Shown here: positions 1 through 8,429 of the stretch, in pieces | Numbering within the stretch: position 1 is the first letter of the stretch | How the letters are laid out: each line of letters starts with the position of its first letter | DNA from: an uncultured Acetatifactor sp. | Lineage (GTDB): Bacteria; Bacillota; Clostridia; Lachnospirales; Lachnospiraceae | DNA length: 64,000 bases | Assembly (NCBI GenBank): GCA_910586215.1 | Contig: CAJUGH010000013.1 | Location: forward strand, 1-64,000 | Direction of reading: 5' to 3' | Notes under the pieces: model-generated | Seen by the model: only the letters and a program-made list of their open reading frames with translations | Databases searched by the model: none | Told to the model about the DNA's origin: nothing | Program-made: the position numbers and the translations under genes

Positions 1-254
1 CTTTAAGAATCGCTAAAGCGATTCTTCCCAGGCTTTCATCCATTGTTTGTGTCAGTTGCACTGACATGTCGGGAAGTGTGAAGGGAATCACTAAGTTCGG
101 AAAAGACCTCGCCAAGTGATTTCACGCTCTGCGAGCAGAGCTTCTTCACACTGAAAAACGCAAGGGCAGCGTTTTTCCCGGAATCGAAGATTTCGTGCGA
201 TTGGTTTGTGTCGGCCTGCGCTGACATGACGGGAAGTGTGAAAGGCGAAAAGAA
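1..254. repeat. modular hairpin repeat, copy B1 (plus a truncated copy at the left edge)
   Basis: No gene is seen here. Positions 6-26 form a hairpin (AGAATCGCT / AGCGATTCT) and 50-66 another (TGTCAG / CTGACA); these look like the 3' end of a copy cut by the window edge. A full copy runs from about 76 (GTGTGAAGGGAATCACT) to 243. It holds a long hairpin pairing GGAATCACT-like and AGTGATTTC arms, a GCTCTGC / GCAGAGC hairpin, a GAAAAACGC / GCGTTTTTC hairpin and a closing TGTC / GACA hairpin. The word GGGAAGTGTGAA occurs at both module ends (71-82 and 231-242), suggesting tandem chaining. The same family recurs at 18671, 46786 and, partially, at 13160 and 43737. Confidence 0.75.
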
Positions 255-698
255 ATGATGATCAGACATGCAGGGGAAAGTGATATGGCACAACTGCTGC
301 TGTATGAACATGGTATCAGCCGGGAAGAATTGGGGAACAGCATAAAGGCAGGGAGAGTCCTGGTGTTGCTGGAAGGAGACACCCTGGTGGGCTGGCTGCG
401 GTACAACCTGTTCTGGGACAATACGCCATTCCTGAACATGCTGTACGTCCTGGAACCATACCGGGGGAAAGGATATGGCACCATGCTGGTGGGGCATTGG
501 GAGGCAGAGATGGCAGCAGGGGGCTACGGAAGGGTACTGACCTCCACCTTGTCCAATGAACTGGCGCAGCATTTCTATCGGAAGCATGGCTATGAGGACT
601 GTGGTGCCTTGAAGCTGCCGAAGGAACCCCTGGAGATTCTGTTCCGGAAAGATTTCCCTGCCATAATGAATAAAAGGCAGGACAGAGTGGGGGTATAG
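255..698 (+). CDS. GNAT family N-acetyltransferase
   Basis: Predicted acetyl-CoA dependent N-acetyltransferase of 147 residues, the usual size for a single GNAT domain. The acetyl-CoA loop is visible as EPYRGKGYGTMLVGHWE (about 87-103), matching the R/Q-x-x-G-x-G/A pattern of motif A. The C-terminal strand and helix contain QHFYRKHGYEDCGAL, typical of GNAT motif B. The substrate cannot be told from sequence. It stands alone between a repeat-rich leader and pyrD. The chosen ATG is the first in frame; a second ATG follows directly, so the start is uncertain by one residue. Confidence 0.85.
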   Translation: MMIRHAGESDMAQLLLYEHGISREELGNSIKAGRVLVLLEGDTLVGWLRYNLFWDNTPFLNMLYVLEPYRGKGYGTMLVGHWEAEMAAGGYGRVLTSTLSNELAQHFYRKHGYEDCGALKLPKEPLEILFRKDFPAIMNKRQDRVGV

Positions 699-799
699 GG
701 TTGTAGGGAACGTAGGGAAGAACTGTGGTGCAGGATTGCAATGCAGGGGGATAGAATGGAACCGCGGAACAGGAAGAGTAACAGGGAAAGGAGTTTTTC

Positions 800-1708
800 A
801 TGAATACACAAGTTGAGATTGCAGGTGTAACCTTTCGAAATCCGGTCATGACCGCTTCCGGAACCTTCGGCTCCGGCATGGAATACGCAGATTTCGTGGA
901 TCTGAACAAGCTGGGGGCCGTGGTTACAAAAGGGGTGGCCAATGTGCCCTGGCCGGGGAATCCCACGCCCAGGGTGGCAGAGGTCTACGGGGGGATGCTC
1001 AATGCCATCGGCCTTCAGAATCCGGGAATCGATGTGTTCCTGGAGCGGGATATCCCCTTCCTCAAAAAATATGATACCCGGATCATTGTCAATGTCTGCG
1101 GCAAGACTGTGGAAGATTATGTGGAGGTGGTGGAGCGTCTCTCCCATGAGGAGGCAGTATCCATGCTGGAGATCAATGTGTCCTGTCCCAATGTGAAGGA
1201 GGGAGCCATTGCTTTCGGCCAGAAGGCAGATGCCCTGTACCAGATTACCCACCAGATCAAGCGCCATGCCAGGCAGCCTGTGATCATGAAGCTCAGTCCC
1301 AATGTGACGGATATCACCGAGATGGCCAGGGCGGCAGAGGCGGCAGGGGCAGATGCCCTGTCCCTAATCAACACCATTACCGGTATGAAGATCGATATTC
1401 ACCGGCGCAAGTTTGCCATAGCCAACAGGACGGGGGGCATGAGCGGCCCAGCCATCAAGCCCATTGCCGTGCGCATGGTCTATCAGGCGGCCCAGGCGGT
1501 ACAGATTCCCGTCATTGGCATGGGCGGCATTGCCACGGCAGAGGATGCCATAGAGTTCCTGCTGGCGGGAGCCAGCGCTGTGAGCATCGGTGCCATGAAC
1601 TTTGTGAATCCCTATACCACCCTGGAAGTGATCCAGGGGATAGAGCAGTACATGGAAAAATACCATGTGGAGAAGGTGACGGATCTGATCGGAGCAGTGG
1701 AAGGGTAG
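800..1708 (+). CDS. pyrD: dihydroorotate dehydrogenase, class 1B catalytic subunit
   Basis: Oxidises dihydroorotate to orotate in de novo pyrimidine synthesis, using FMN. The 302-residue length fits class 1 enzymes. The sequence shows the substrate/flavin loop TASGTFGSG near residue 17-25, the active-site segment INVSCPN with the catalytic cysteine of class 1 (about residue 130), LINTITGM, and a C-terminal GMGGIATAEDA phosphate-binding loop. In class 1B the partner is PyrK, an iron-sulfur/FAD electron-transfer subunit; no pyrK or other pyr gene is adjacent here, so the locus is isolated. An AAAGGAG site precedes the ATG. The stop is 19 bp from the convergent kinase gene. No PyrR-type attenuator was recognised upstream. 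Confidence 0.95.
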   Translation: MNTQVEIAGVTFRNPVMTASGTFGSGMEYADFVDLNKLGAVVTKGVANVPWPGNPTPRVAEVYGGMLNAIGLQNPGIDVFLERDIPFLKKYDTRIIVNVCGKTVEDYVEVVERLSHEEAVSMLEINVSCPNVKEGAIAFGQKADALYQITHQIKRHARQPVIMKLSPNVTDITEMARAAEAAGADALSLINTITGMKIDIHRRKFAIANRTGGMSGPAIKPIAVRMVYQAAQAVQIPVIGMGGIATAEDAIEFLLAGASAVSIGAMNFVNPYTTLEVIQGIEQYMEKYHVEKVTDLIGAVEG

Positions 1709-1726
1709 GCAGGCTGGAATCTTCCA

Positions 1727-3115
1727 CTACCTGCGGGGCAGGGTGAGTCTGACAGACATTCCTCCATATACGCTTCTGCCGATCTGTGTGCTTCCCCCAT
1801 GGGCGGCTATGACCTGTTTCACAATCAGCAGCCCCAGGCCGTGCTGCTGCAAAGTGGTATTTTCCTGGCAGGACATGTAGTGGGGAGCACTGTTTAGCCG
1901 CATGATCTGTTCTTCTGTAGCGCCGGTGCCATCGTCAGCCACTTCCACAAGGCAGTCCTGGTCCTTAGATGTGACCTGGACGTGGATGGTACAGCCCTTT
2001 TCATTGTGCCGGATACAGTTTTGGATCAGATTGCTCACGGCCCGGCTGATCAGATTCCTGTCCACATGGACAGGACAGAAGGCCAGGGTTTCTTCTGTCT
2101 CCCAGACAATGGGATGTCTGCCCTCCGGATCCAGGTTCATGAAGTCCACCACCACCTGCCTTGCGATGGCCACCAGGTTTTCTGGCTGGGGATGGATGGG
2201 CTGCATATTGTATTCCAGCCGGGAAGCCAGATTCAAGTCCTGGATCAGGTTTCCCATACGCTGGCTCTGACTGACTATGACAGCGGCTTTCTGGCAGACC
2301 TGGCTGGGAAGCTGTGCGTCATCCCGCAACTGTGCGGCATATCCCATCACCATGGACAGGGGGGTACGGATGTCATGGGACACCCCTGCGATCCAGTTTG
2401 CCCTTGCGGTATCCCTTTTGCGAAGCTGTCTCTCCTGGGACTGCAGGATTTCCGAGGCCCGGTTGATGGCAAGGGACAGTTCGGACAGCAGTCCGGTTTC
2501 CCGGATATATACCGCTTCTTTTGTGGACAGGGCCTGTATGCCGCAGACGATGGGCTTTATGGATCGCAGCAGTCTGGAATTGGCAGTGACATAGATCAGG
2601 CAGACCAGGATGAGATTGAGGGCCAGGACCAGAAGGAGGTTCCTGGGAAGGTGGGCAATGAAGTCATAGTCCCAGCTTGGCCACATGTGTTTCCAGAAGC
2701 TGTCCTGTGGGTAGCCCAGCACCACAAGGTTATCCCCGGCCCTTCCCGGAAAAGTGGGATAGTCATGGACATACCCCTGGGTCAGGCTGGCGATGTCCGC
2801 AATGGAATAGGACAGGGGCACGCCTTCGGGCAGAGGATCTGTATGCCAGATGACCTGCAGGGTGGTATTGTCAATGAGGATAGCCCAGACCTGGTGCAGC
2901 TGCAGTTCCTGGGCCAGATCCTGGGGCAGGTGGTAGCCGGTGTGGTCCTGTTGTAGCGCCTGGGCCACCTCCTGGGCAGTCTGCCAGGGGGAGAGATTAG
3001 ATGCCTGTCCCTTGACACAGATGGACAACAATAAGAAGTTCAGAAAAAGCAGCAGGAGAAAAGACAAAAGCAGGATGCCCACAAAACGCCGGATCAGTTT
3101 TGGAATGGTTTTCAT
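1727..3115 (-). CDS. membrane sensor histidine kinase
   Basis: Sensor kinase of 462 residues, encoded just downstream of its OmpR-type regulator (18 bp gap). Two membrane spans (about 11-32 and 156-178) flank an extracytoplasmic domain of roughly 120 residues, followed by a HAMP-like linker, a HisKA domain with the phospho-acceptor in GVSHDIRTP (H247), and a HATPase domain with N-box NLIQNCIRHN, G1 box DDGTG and G2 box GLGLLIVKQV. The divergent neighbour is an immunity-type ABC transporter, so the inferred role is sensing a cationic or lanthipeptide antimicrobial and controlling that transporter. The large sensor domain argues against the short intramembrane-sensing BceS type. The ligand is unknown. 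Confidence 0.9.
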   Translation of the reverse strand: MKTIPKLIRRFVGILLLSFLLLLFLNFLLLSICVKGQASNLSPWQTAQEVAQALQQDHTGYHLPQDLAQELQLHQVWAILIDNTTLQVIWHTDPLPEGVPLSYSIADIASLTQGYVHDYPTFPGRAGDNLVVLGYPQDSFWKHMWPSWDYDFIAHLPRNLLLVLALNLILVCLIYVTANSRLLRSIKPIVCGIQALSTKEAVYIRETGLLSELSLAINRASEILQSQERQLRKRDTARANWIAGVSHDIRTPLSMVMGYAAQLRDDAQLPSQVCQKAAVIVSQSQRMGNLIQDLNLASRLEYNMQPIHPQPENLVAIARQVVVDFMNLDPEGRHPIVWETEETLAFCPVHVDRNLISRAVSNLIQNCIRHNEKGCTIHVQVTSKDQDCLVEVADDGTGATEEQIMRLNSAPHYMSCQENTTLQQHGLGLLIVKQVIAAHGGSTQIGRSVYGGMSVRLTLPRR

Positions 3116-3133
3116 ATAGTCTCCTTTTCTTTC

Positions 3134-3838
3134 CTATTCTTGTGAAACCACCAGCTTATATCCCAGTCCCTTCACGGTGAGCAGGGATACGGGCCGGGAG
3201 GGATTCTGTTCGATTTTTTCCCGGATACGCCGGATATGAGCCATCAGCGAGTTCTCGTAGCCGAAGGGATTCTCTCCCCAGGCAGCCTCACACAGGGAAT
3301 CCATAGTGACAATGCGGCCTGCATTGCGGTACAGGGCAGACAGGATGGCGTGTTCTTTTGCAGTCAGGGGGATCTGTTCCCCATCCCGTAAGACTTCTGC
3401 CCGGTGGAAGTCTAGTTCACAGTGGGCAAGTTTTACAAGGGGGCTTTCCCCTTTGTAGCATCTGCGAAGGATGGCCAGGATTCGGAAGGTAAGTTCCCTG
3501 GGGAGAAAGGGTTTTACCATATAGTCATCGGCTCCCAGGCCAAAGCCCTGGAACTTGTCCTCTTCCTCTCCACGGGCAGTCAAAAACAGGATGGGATATT
3601 CCCCTTTCTGCCGTAGCCGTTCCATCAGGGAGAAGCCGTCCCCATCCGGCAGCATCACATCCAGGATGGCCAGCTCGGGCCGGAAGGTATCTGCCAGGGG
3701 CAGGGCCTCCTGCACACTCCTGGCGGTGGCAATGTGCCGGAAGCCTTCTGCCTTTAAGATAGAGAGAAGCATATCCAGAAGTTCCTGCTCATCATCTACC
3801 AGGAGCAGGCGTTTTTCCTTTAAATAAGCAGTATCCAT
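3134..3838 (-). CDS. OmpR/PhoB-family response regulator
   Basis: DNA-binding response regulator of 234 residues. The receiver domain shows the acidic pocket LLLVDDE, the phospho-acceptor in LAILDVMLPDGDG (D60), the conserved Thr in LTARGEEED and Lys in YMVKPF. The C-terminal winged helix (about 130-230) includes LTAKEHAILSALYRNAGRIV and a recognition region ending in VKGLGYKL. It is first gene of a two-gene operon with the sensor kinase. An extended -10 (TG-n-TATACT on the minus strand) lies at 3909-3917. Three ATGTAAGG-type direct repeats in the divergent intergenic region are its likely binding sites. Confidence 0.93.
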   Translation of the reverse strand: MDTAYLKEKRLLLVDDEQELLDMLLSILKAEGFRHIATARSVQEALPLADTFRPELAILDVMLPDGDGFSLMERLRQKGEYPILFLTARGEEEDKFQGFGLGADDYMVKPFLPRELTFRILAILRRCYKGESPLVKLAHCELDFHRAEVLRDGEQIPLTAKEHAILSALYRNAGRIVTMDSLCEAAWGENPFGYENSLMAHIRRIREKIEQNPSRPVSLLTVKGLGYKLVVSQE

Positions 3839-3908
3839 GTCTGTATATTCCTTTCCCGGGAAGCCGGTATGCGGGCTTGCTGGAATGCAGCATCTTTTTT
3901 CTCATAAG

Positions 3909-3917
3909 AGTATAACA
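3909..3917 (-). promoter_or_regulatory. extended -10 promoter of the two-component operon
   Basis: On the minus strand the sequence reads TGTTATACT, an extended -10 element (TG-n-TATACT). A weak TTAGGA lies 18 bp upstream as a possible -35. It lies about 70 bp before the response-regulator start codon. Confidence 0.5.
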
Positions 3918-3951
3918 CGGATTTCCCGGATTTCCTAACAGATCAGATGAA

Positions 3952-3992
3952 ATGTAAGGTAGATGTAAGGAAGGGAGAAGGAGGACGTAAGG
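3952..3992 (+). promoter_or_regulatory. three direct repeats, likely response-regulator site
   Basis: ATGTAAGG occurs at 3952-3959 and 3963-3970, and ACGTAAGG at 3985-3992. The start-to-start distances are 11 and 22 bp, one and two helical turns, as expected for OmpR-family dimers binding one DNA face. They lie upstream of a -10-like CATAAT at 4021-4026 that lacks a good -35, as in activator-dependent promoters. A perfect palindrome AGGATATCCT follows at about 4003-4012. Confidence 0.55.
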
Positions 3993-4033
3993 TTCGGGTG
4001 GTAGGATATCCTTACAACAACATAATACCCGCA

Positions 4034-4056
4034 AGAGGGTGTGTGAACACCCCTCT
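4034..4056 (+). terminator. leader hairpin before the immunity ABC operon
   Basis: AGAGGGTGT pairs with ACACCCCTCT around a GTGA loop and is followed by TTT. It lies between the presumed promoter and the ribosome-binding site, so it could act as a weak attenuator or 5' stabiliser. The short T run makes full termination doubtful. Confidence 0.4.
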
Positions 4057-4080
4057 TTAAACGGGCAGGGAGGTGTAAGT

Positions 4081-4836
4081 ATGTATATGATGGAAACCTG
4101 TAATTTAACCAAAACCTACGAGGGCTTCACGGCCGTATCCAATGTCAGCCTGCATATTCCCCAGGGGGCAGTCTATGGCTTCCTGGGCCCCAACGGCGCG
4201 GGCAAGTCCACCACCATGAAGATGTTCCTGGGACTTACCCGTCCCACCAGCGGTTCCTTCACCATTGACGGAAGACAGTATCCGAGAGACCGGATGGAGA
4301 TCCTTAGGAAGGTGGGATCCTTTATAGAGGCCCCTGCTTTCTATGGCAATTTAAGCGGTGAGGAGAACCTGGATGTAATCCGGCAGATCCTGGGCCTGCC
4401 AAAGTCCGCAGTAACAGAAGTCCTGGAACTGGTGGGGCTGACACCCTTTAGAAAGCGCCTGGCCAGGAAGTACTCCCTGGGAATGAAGCAGAGGCTGGGC
4501 CTGGCCGGGGCACTGATCGGGCATCCTCCGGTCTTGATCCTGGATGAACCGACCAACGGTCTTGACCCGGTGGGCATACATGAGATCAGGAACCTGATCC
4601 GCTCCCTGCCACAGCGGTATGACTGTACGGTCCTGGTATCCTCCCACCTTCTGTCTGAGGTGGAACTGATGGCAGACAACATCGGGATCTTGAACCATGG
4701 ACATCTGCTGTTTGAGGGCACCCTGGAGGATCTGAAGTCCAGTGCAGCCAGCCAGGGGTATCCCACGGACAACCTGGAGGATACCTTCCTGGCCATGGTC
4801 GATGCTGATAACCGGCAGAGAGGAGTGACAAGATGA
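4081..4836 (+). CDS. lantibiotic-immunity-type ABC transporter ATPase (LanF-like)
   Basis: ATP-binding subunit, 251 residues, of a three-part efflux/immunity transporter. Walker A is GPNGAGKST (36-44), the signature is YSLGMKQRLGLAGAL, Walker B is LILDEPTNGLDP, and the H-loop is SSHLLSE. The position normally occupied by the Q-loop glutamine is glutamate (FIEAPAFY, E83). This E-loop is an established hallmark of LanF proteins that protect lantibiotic producers. The ATG at 4081 follows GGGAGGTG at a good distance; an upstream in-frame ATG at 4039 has no ribosome-binding site. The next gene overlaps by 4 bp. No lanthipeptide precursor or LanM/LanB gene is nearby, so this may be a stand-alone resistance system. 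Confidence 0.9.
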   Translation: MYMMETCNLTKTYEGFTAVSNVSLHIPQGAVYGFLGPNGAGKSTTMKMFLGLTRPTSGSFTIDGRQYPRDRMEILRKVGSFIEAPAFYGNLSGEENLDVIRQILGLPKSAVTEVLELVGLTPFRKRLARKYSLGMKQRLGLAGALIGHPPVLILDEPTNGLDPVGIHEIRNLIRSLPQRYDCTVLVSSHLLSEVELMADNIGILNHGHLLFEGTLEDLKSSAASQGYPTDNLEDTFLAMVDADNRQRGVTR

Positions 4837-5621
4837 GAGGGATTGTTCTGGAATGGAAAAAGGAAAAGAGGACAGGTATCCTCCCCGCGTTTCTTGGTGG
4901 AGGGATCCTGGCTGGGGCAGTTCCCCTGGCAAATATGGCGTTCCGTTCTGAAATGTACTTGAAACAGTACACACCGTGGATGCAGGTATCCAGGACGCCT
5001 TTCGCTATCCTGCTGGATGCCAACTGGCAGATGATGGCCATGCTGAACATGCTGCTTGTGGTGACAGGAGCCTGCCTGCTGTACCATACAGAGTATGCGG
5101 ACAATGGCCTGCAGAAAATGAGGACGCTTCCCTTATGGGAGGGTACGTGTTTTCTTGGAAAAACAGTACTTCTTTTCTTCTTAAGCCTTCTGCTGCTGGC
5201 CATAGAGGCCGGAGCCATCGCCTTTTGTGCAGGGCATTGGTTTGAAGGGGCCATGGAAGGGATTAGTGCCTGGCTGGAACTGGGCCTGTATTTTGGGTAT
5301 GCCTTCCTGCGTATGGTTCCATGCATTCTTTTATCCCTCCTGGTTGCGGAAGCCTGCAGGAACATGTGGATATCCCTGGGGATCGGGGTTTTGTGCCTGT
5401 TTACAGCCACGTTGCTGCCCGCGCAGGTGATGTCTTCTGGAAAAATCCAGTTCCTGGCCTTTTTCCCGTTTGCCATGCCCTTCCGGATGACAACAGACAT
5501 GGAGGGGATCCTGGAAAACGTGGCAGGAGGCATGTGGGATCTTTATGCAGCCGCCATCTGGGCTGCGGTTCTGGTATTGGCGGGATGGTTATACAGAAAA
5601 GGAAGGAGGGCATGGGCATGA
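4833..5621 (+). CDS. immunity ABC transporter permease (MutE/EpiE type)
   Basis: Integral membrane subunit of 262 residues with about six predicted spans, for example around 18-38, 62-85 and 105-135. The N-terminus MRGIVLEWKKEKRT, a short cytoplasmic stretch before the first span, is typical of the ABC-2-like permeases paired with LanF ATPases. The ATG overlaps the ATPase stop (ATGA) and the downstream permease overlaps in the same way, implying translational coupling and a fixed stoichiometry. Assignment to the E-type rather than G-type subunit rests mainly on gene order and is less sure than assignment to the family. Confidence 0.8.
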   Translation: MRGIVLEWKKEKRTGILPAFLGGGILAGAVPLANMAFRSEMYLKQYTPWMQVSRTPFAILLDANWQMMAMLNMLLVVTGACLLYHTEYADNGLQKMRTLPLWEGTCFLGKTVLLFFLSLLLLAIEAGAIAFCAGHWFEGAMEGISAWLELGLYFGYAFLRMVPCILLSLLVAEACRNMWISLGIGVLCLFTATLLPAQVMSSGKIQFLAFFPFAMPFRMTTDMEGILENVAGGMWDLYAAAIWAAVLVLAGWLYRKGRRAWA

Positions 5622-6388
5622 ATTTTCTGACATTGGTGGGTATGGAACTTCGGAAGACCAGACGCTGCGGGATCGGGTATATCCTGCTGGCTGCCACGGT
5701 AATTCTGTGGGTGCCCTCGATTCTGCACATAGACTTAAATTTTGGCATGGAGGCAGAGGGCATATCCCCGGAGCATAATTTCTTCATCCAGGGTTTCCTG
5801 GCTATGACCTGGTTCCTGTTTCCTGCCAGCATGGTGGCAGGGTGCGTCCTTCTTGGCCAGACAGAGCGGACAAACAGGGGGATCTTGAGGATGCTGACCC
5901 TGCCTGTAGACACGGTGCGGCTCTGCCTGGCAAAGTTTGCAGTCCTGCTGGTGCTGGCCGCCGTACAGATCCTTATGATGACAGGGATGTATTACATCAG
6001 TGCATTAATCGGCTCGGAAATCCGGGACTACAATTTTGTCCTGCCGTTCTGGTTCGTAGCCGGGCAGACAGGGGGACTGTTCCTGTCATCCATACCCATG
6101 ATCGCCTTTTTCTGGATGTTGTCCGTATGGATCCGGACGCCTATCTTTTCCATAGGCCTGGGGCTGGCATCCATTGTGCCCTCTGTCCTGGTCATCAACA
6201 CAAAGCTATGGTTTGCTTACCCCATGGCGTATCCGCTTTTTGTGGTCACGGCACAATATGGCAGGCTTGCAGCTAATCTGGATACGGCGCAGGTGGAGTG
6301 GGTGCCCTGGATTCCTGTGGCGGTGGCTGTGACAGCCGCCTGTCTGGGGATTGCCTGTTACCGTTTTGGAAGGGAAGAGAGAATATAA
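5618..6388 (+). CDS. immunity ABC transporter permease (MutG type)
   Basis: Second permease, 256 residues, about six predicted spans. It again starts with a short cytoplasmic segment (MNFLTLVGMELRKTRRCG) before a hydrophobic stretch. The start at 5618 sits 7 bases after AAGGAGGG and overlaps the previous stop; the ATG two codons earlier is too close to the ribosome-binding site. With the LanF-like ATPase and the other permease it should form a transporter that expels peptide antibiotics from the membrane. Its expression is probably controlled by the divergent two-component system through the repeats at 3952-3992. Confidence 0.8.
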   Translation: MNFLTLVGMELRKTRRCGIGYILLAATVILWVPSILHIDLNFGMEAEGISPEHNFFIQGFLAMTWFLFPASMVAGCVLLGQTERTNRGILRMLTLPVDTVRLCLAKFAVLLVLAAVQILMMTGMYYISALIGSEIRDYNFVLPFWFVAGQTGGLFLSSIPMIAFFWMLSVWIRTPIFSIGLGLASIVPSVLVINTKLWFAYPMAYPLFVVTAQYGRLAANLDTAQVEWVPWIPVAVAVTAACLGIACYRFGREERI

Positions 6389-6432
6389 GATGAGAGAATA
6401 TAGAAAGAAAAAATAGAAAGGATGTCAATCGT

Positions 6433-6717
6433 ATGAAAAATAAAATTTTAACCGGAATCTGTTTTGGCATGCTTTTCGTGCCCTGGAGCATTCTGCTCCT
6501 CAGGCAGTTTCCCTGGGCGCTGGAATCGCCTGCGGCAGAGATCATGATAGCCAGCTATGCGGTTTTTATGGTGGTAAGTGGCGTGTTCACGGCAGTCTCC
6601 TATGTGCTGGGTGCCAGGGACAGCCTGATGAAGGTCTGCCTGGTGGTCAACGGCCTCTATGCAGTGGCGGGGATCGGATTCCTGGGAATCATGTACCAGA
6701 CAGGGAAGCTGTGGTGA
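6433..6717 (+). CDS. small membrane protein, immunity operon
   Basis: 94 residues with three likely membrane spans (about 5-23, 37-60 and 68-88). I do not recognise the family. It lies 44 bp after the permease on the same strand with no terminator between, so it is probably co-transcribed. A GAAAGG site lies about 12 bases before the ATG. A role as an accessory immunity protein is inferred from position only. Confidence 0.65.
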   Translation: MKNKILTGICFGMLFVPWSILLLRQFPWALESPAAEIMIASYAVFMVVSGVFTAVSYVLGARDSLMKVCLVVNGLYAVAGIGFLGIMYQTGKLW

Positions 6718-6746
6718 ATGGCTGACGGGAACCAGACGGGAACTTT

Positions 6747-6775
6747 GCATATTTTCCCGTAGTCCTTCATATAGA
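6747..6775 (+). promoter_or_regulatory. SigE-type sporulation promoter of sipL
   Basis: GCATATT (6747-6753) matches the -35 consensus KMATATT exactly. After 14 nt comes CATATAGA (6768-6775), close to the -10 consensus CATACAnT. The start codon is 35 bp downstream. sipL is known to be SigE-controlled in Clostridioides difficile. Confidence 0.65.
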
Positions 6776-6810
6776 TAGCTATACCAGTATATATGTATGG
6801 AGGTATTTTT

Positions 6811-8361
6811 GTGGAACTGATCAAGAGAAATATACATATGGACCGCATCCGGGCAGAGGCGGTCACACAGTTCACCCTGGAGGATGATGTGAACATCCCG
6901 GAGAACAAGCCGGATGTGAGCAGCCTGAACCTGGAGAAGGGGGAACTTGTCATCGAGGAGATCAAACCGGGGACGGATATGGTCACGGTCAGGGGACGCC
7001 TTGCCTATGTGGTGCTCTATCATACGGTGGAGGAGGGCAGCAGCCTGGTGCTCCTTGCCGGGAACCTTCCCTTTGAGGAGCGGGTTAATGTCCAGGGGGT
7101 GGTGCCTGCGGACACAGTGACAGTGGAAGGGGATGTGGAAGACCTGACCATGGGGATGATCAATTCCCGGAAACTGAACATCCAGTCCCTGATTACCTTA
7201 ACGGCCAGGGTGGAGGAGCTTTATGATGAAGAGGCTCCCATTGCCCTGCACGGCGAGGAAAAGGTGGAGTTCCGCAGGATGCCCCTGGACCTGGCCCAGA
7301 TTGTCATCTGCAAGAATGATATTTTCCGGCTGAAGGAGGAAGTGACCCTGCCCTCCAACTATCCCAATATTTTCCAGATCCTGTGGGACAATATCTCTCT
7401 GGGAGACGTGGAGTTCAAGGCCATGGAGGAGAAACTTACCGTGTCCGGGGATGTACATCTGTTTGTGCTGTATGAAGGAGAGGGGGAGGACCACCCTGTT
7501 CGCTCCTTTGAGACCACCCTGCCCTTCAGCGGTGTCCTGGACTGCCATGGGTGCAGGGAAGGGATGCTGCCAGACATATGTTATCACCTGGGCCAGAAGG
7601 AACTGGCCGTGAGACCGGATTTTGACGGGGAAGAGCGGTGTATCGGCCTGGAACTGGTGCTGGATATGGCCATCCGGGTCTATGAGGAGGAGAAACTGGA
7701 GATCATATCGGATATCTACGGGGTATCCAATGAAGTGAATGCTGTGACCCACCAGGCGAAACTGAGGAGGCTCCTGGCCAGGGTCACGGGCAAGACGAAA
7801 GTCACAGACCACATCCATGTGACCGGTGGCAGTGTCTTGCAGCTCTTGCACAGTGAGGGGACAGTGGTACTGGAACGCCAGCAGACAGTGGAGAATGGCA
7901 TCCTGGTGGAAGGCAGCATGCAGGTGAAGGTACTGTACATCACAGGAGAGGATGAGGCCCCTTATGGCTGTGCCACGGCCCAGATTCCCTATCATTACAC
8001 CCTGGAAGTACCGGAGATCGCCCCGGAGGACATGGGAAAGGTACGGGCCCAGGTGGAACAGCTCCAGGTGACGATGCTGGACGGGGAAGAAATGGATGTG
8101 AAGGCAGTACTCAGCTTTTCCACAGTGGTGTTCAAGAATATTCCTGTGGAACTGATCGGCCAGGTGACGGTGGAAGAACTGGATGCAGGCCGGCTGGGCA
8201 GCCTTCCCGGCATGGTGGTGTATATGGTGAAGGAAGGGGATAACCTGTGGAATATCGGAAAGAAATACTACATGCCTGTGGAATCCCTGCGGGCACTGAA
8301 CGAACTGGAAAGCGATGAGATCAAGCCAGGGCAGAAGCTGTTGCTGGTGAAGGGATGTTAA
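6811..8361 (+). CDS. sipL: SipL-like spore morphogenesis protein (SPOCS and LysM domains)
   Basis: Predicted coat-assembly protein of 516 residues. It carries repeated SPOCS/DUF3794 domains (for example FTLEDDVNIPENKPDVSSL near the N-terminus and later beta-rich repeats) and a C-terminal LysM domain (VYMVKEGDNLWNIGKKYYM, about 468-516). In Clostridioides difficile SipL binds SpoIVA through its LysM region and anchors the coat at the mother-cell face of the forespore. I chose GTG at 6811 because GGAGG (6799-6803) is 7 bases upstream and family members begin M/V-E-L-I/V-K-x-N-I-H-M. The upstream ATG at 6793 overlaps the ribosome-binding site. It has its own SigE-type promoter. Confidence 0.9.
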   Translation: MELIKRNIHMDRIRAEAVTQFTLEDDVNIPENKPDVSSLNLEKGELVIEEIKPGTDMVTVRGRLAYVVLYHTVEEGSSLVLLAGNLPFEERVNVQGVVPADTVTVEGDVEDLTMGMINSRKLNIQSLITLTARVEELYDEEAPIALHGEEKVEFRRMPLDLAQIVICKNDIFRLKEEVTLPSNYPNIFQILWDNISLGDVEFKAMEEKLTVSGDVHLFVLYEGEGEDHPVRSFETTLPFSGVLDCHGCREGMLPDICYHLGQKELAVRPDFDGEERCIGLELVLDMAIRVYEEEKLEIISDIYGVSNEVNAVTHQAKLRRLLARVTGKTKVTDHIHVTGGSVLQLLHSEGTVVLERQQTVENGILVEGSMQVKVLYITGEDEAPYGCATAQIPYHYTLEVPEIAPEDMGKVRAQVEQLQVTMLDGEEMDVKAVLSFSTVVFKNIPVELIGQVTVEELDAGRLGSLPGMVVYMVKEGDNLWNIGKKYYMPVESLRALNELESDEIKPGQKLLLVKGC

Positions 8362-8385
8362 GACGGGAAGCATGGAATGTAAAAC

Positions 8386-8415
8386 AGGATGGATGCCTTA
8401 AAGGGCATCCATCCT
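8386..8415. terminator. bidirectional terminator between sipL and the next minus-strand gene
   Basis: AGGATGGATGCC pairs perfectly with GGCATCCATCCT (12 bp, 6-nt loop). On the minus strand it is followed by GTTTTA, so it best fits ending the transcript of the 8430-9086 gene; it can also stop sipL read-through. Confidence 0.8.
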
Positions 8416-8429
8416 TGCAAGTGACATTG

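Noticed and set aside
1902..2956. Long plus-strand frames opposite the sensor kinase gene
   Set aside because: The kinase on the other strand has complete HisKA and ATPase motifs; the opposite frames show no domain and reflect GC-rich codon bias.
3839..6810. Lanthipeptide precursor near the immunity transporter
   Set aside because: No Cys/Ser/Thr-rich short frame with a ribosome-binding site and no LanB/C/M gene was found.
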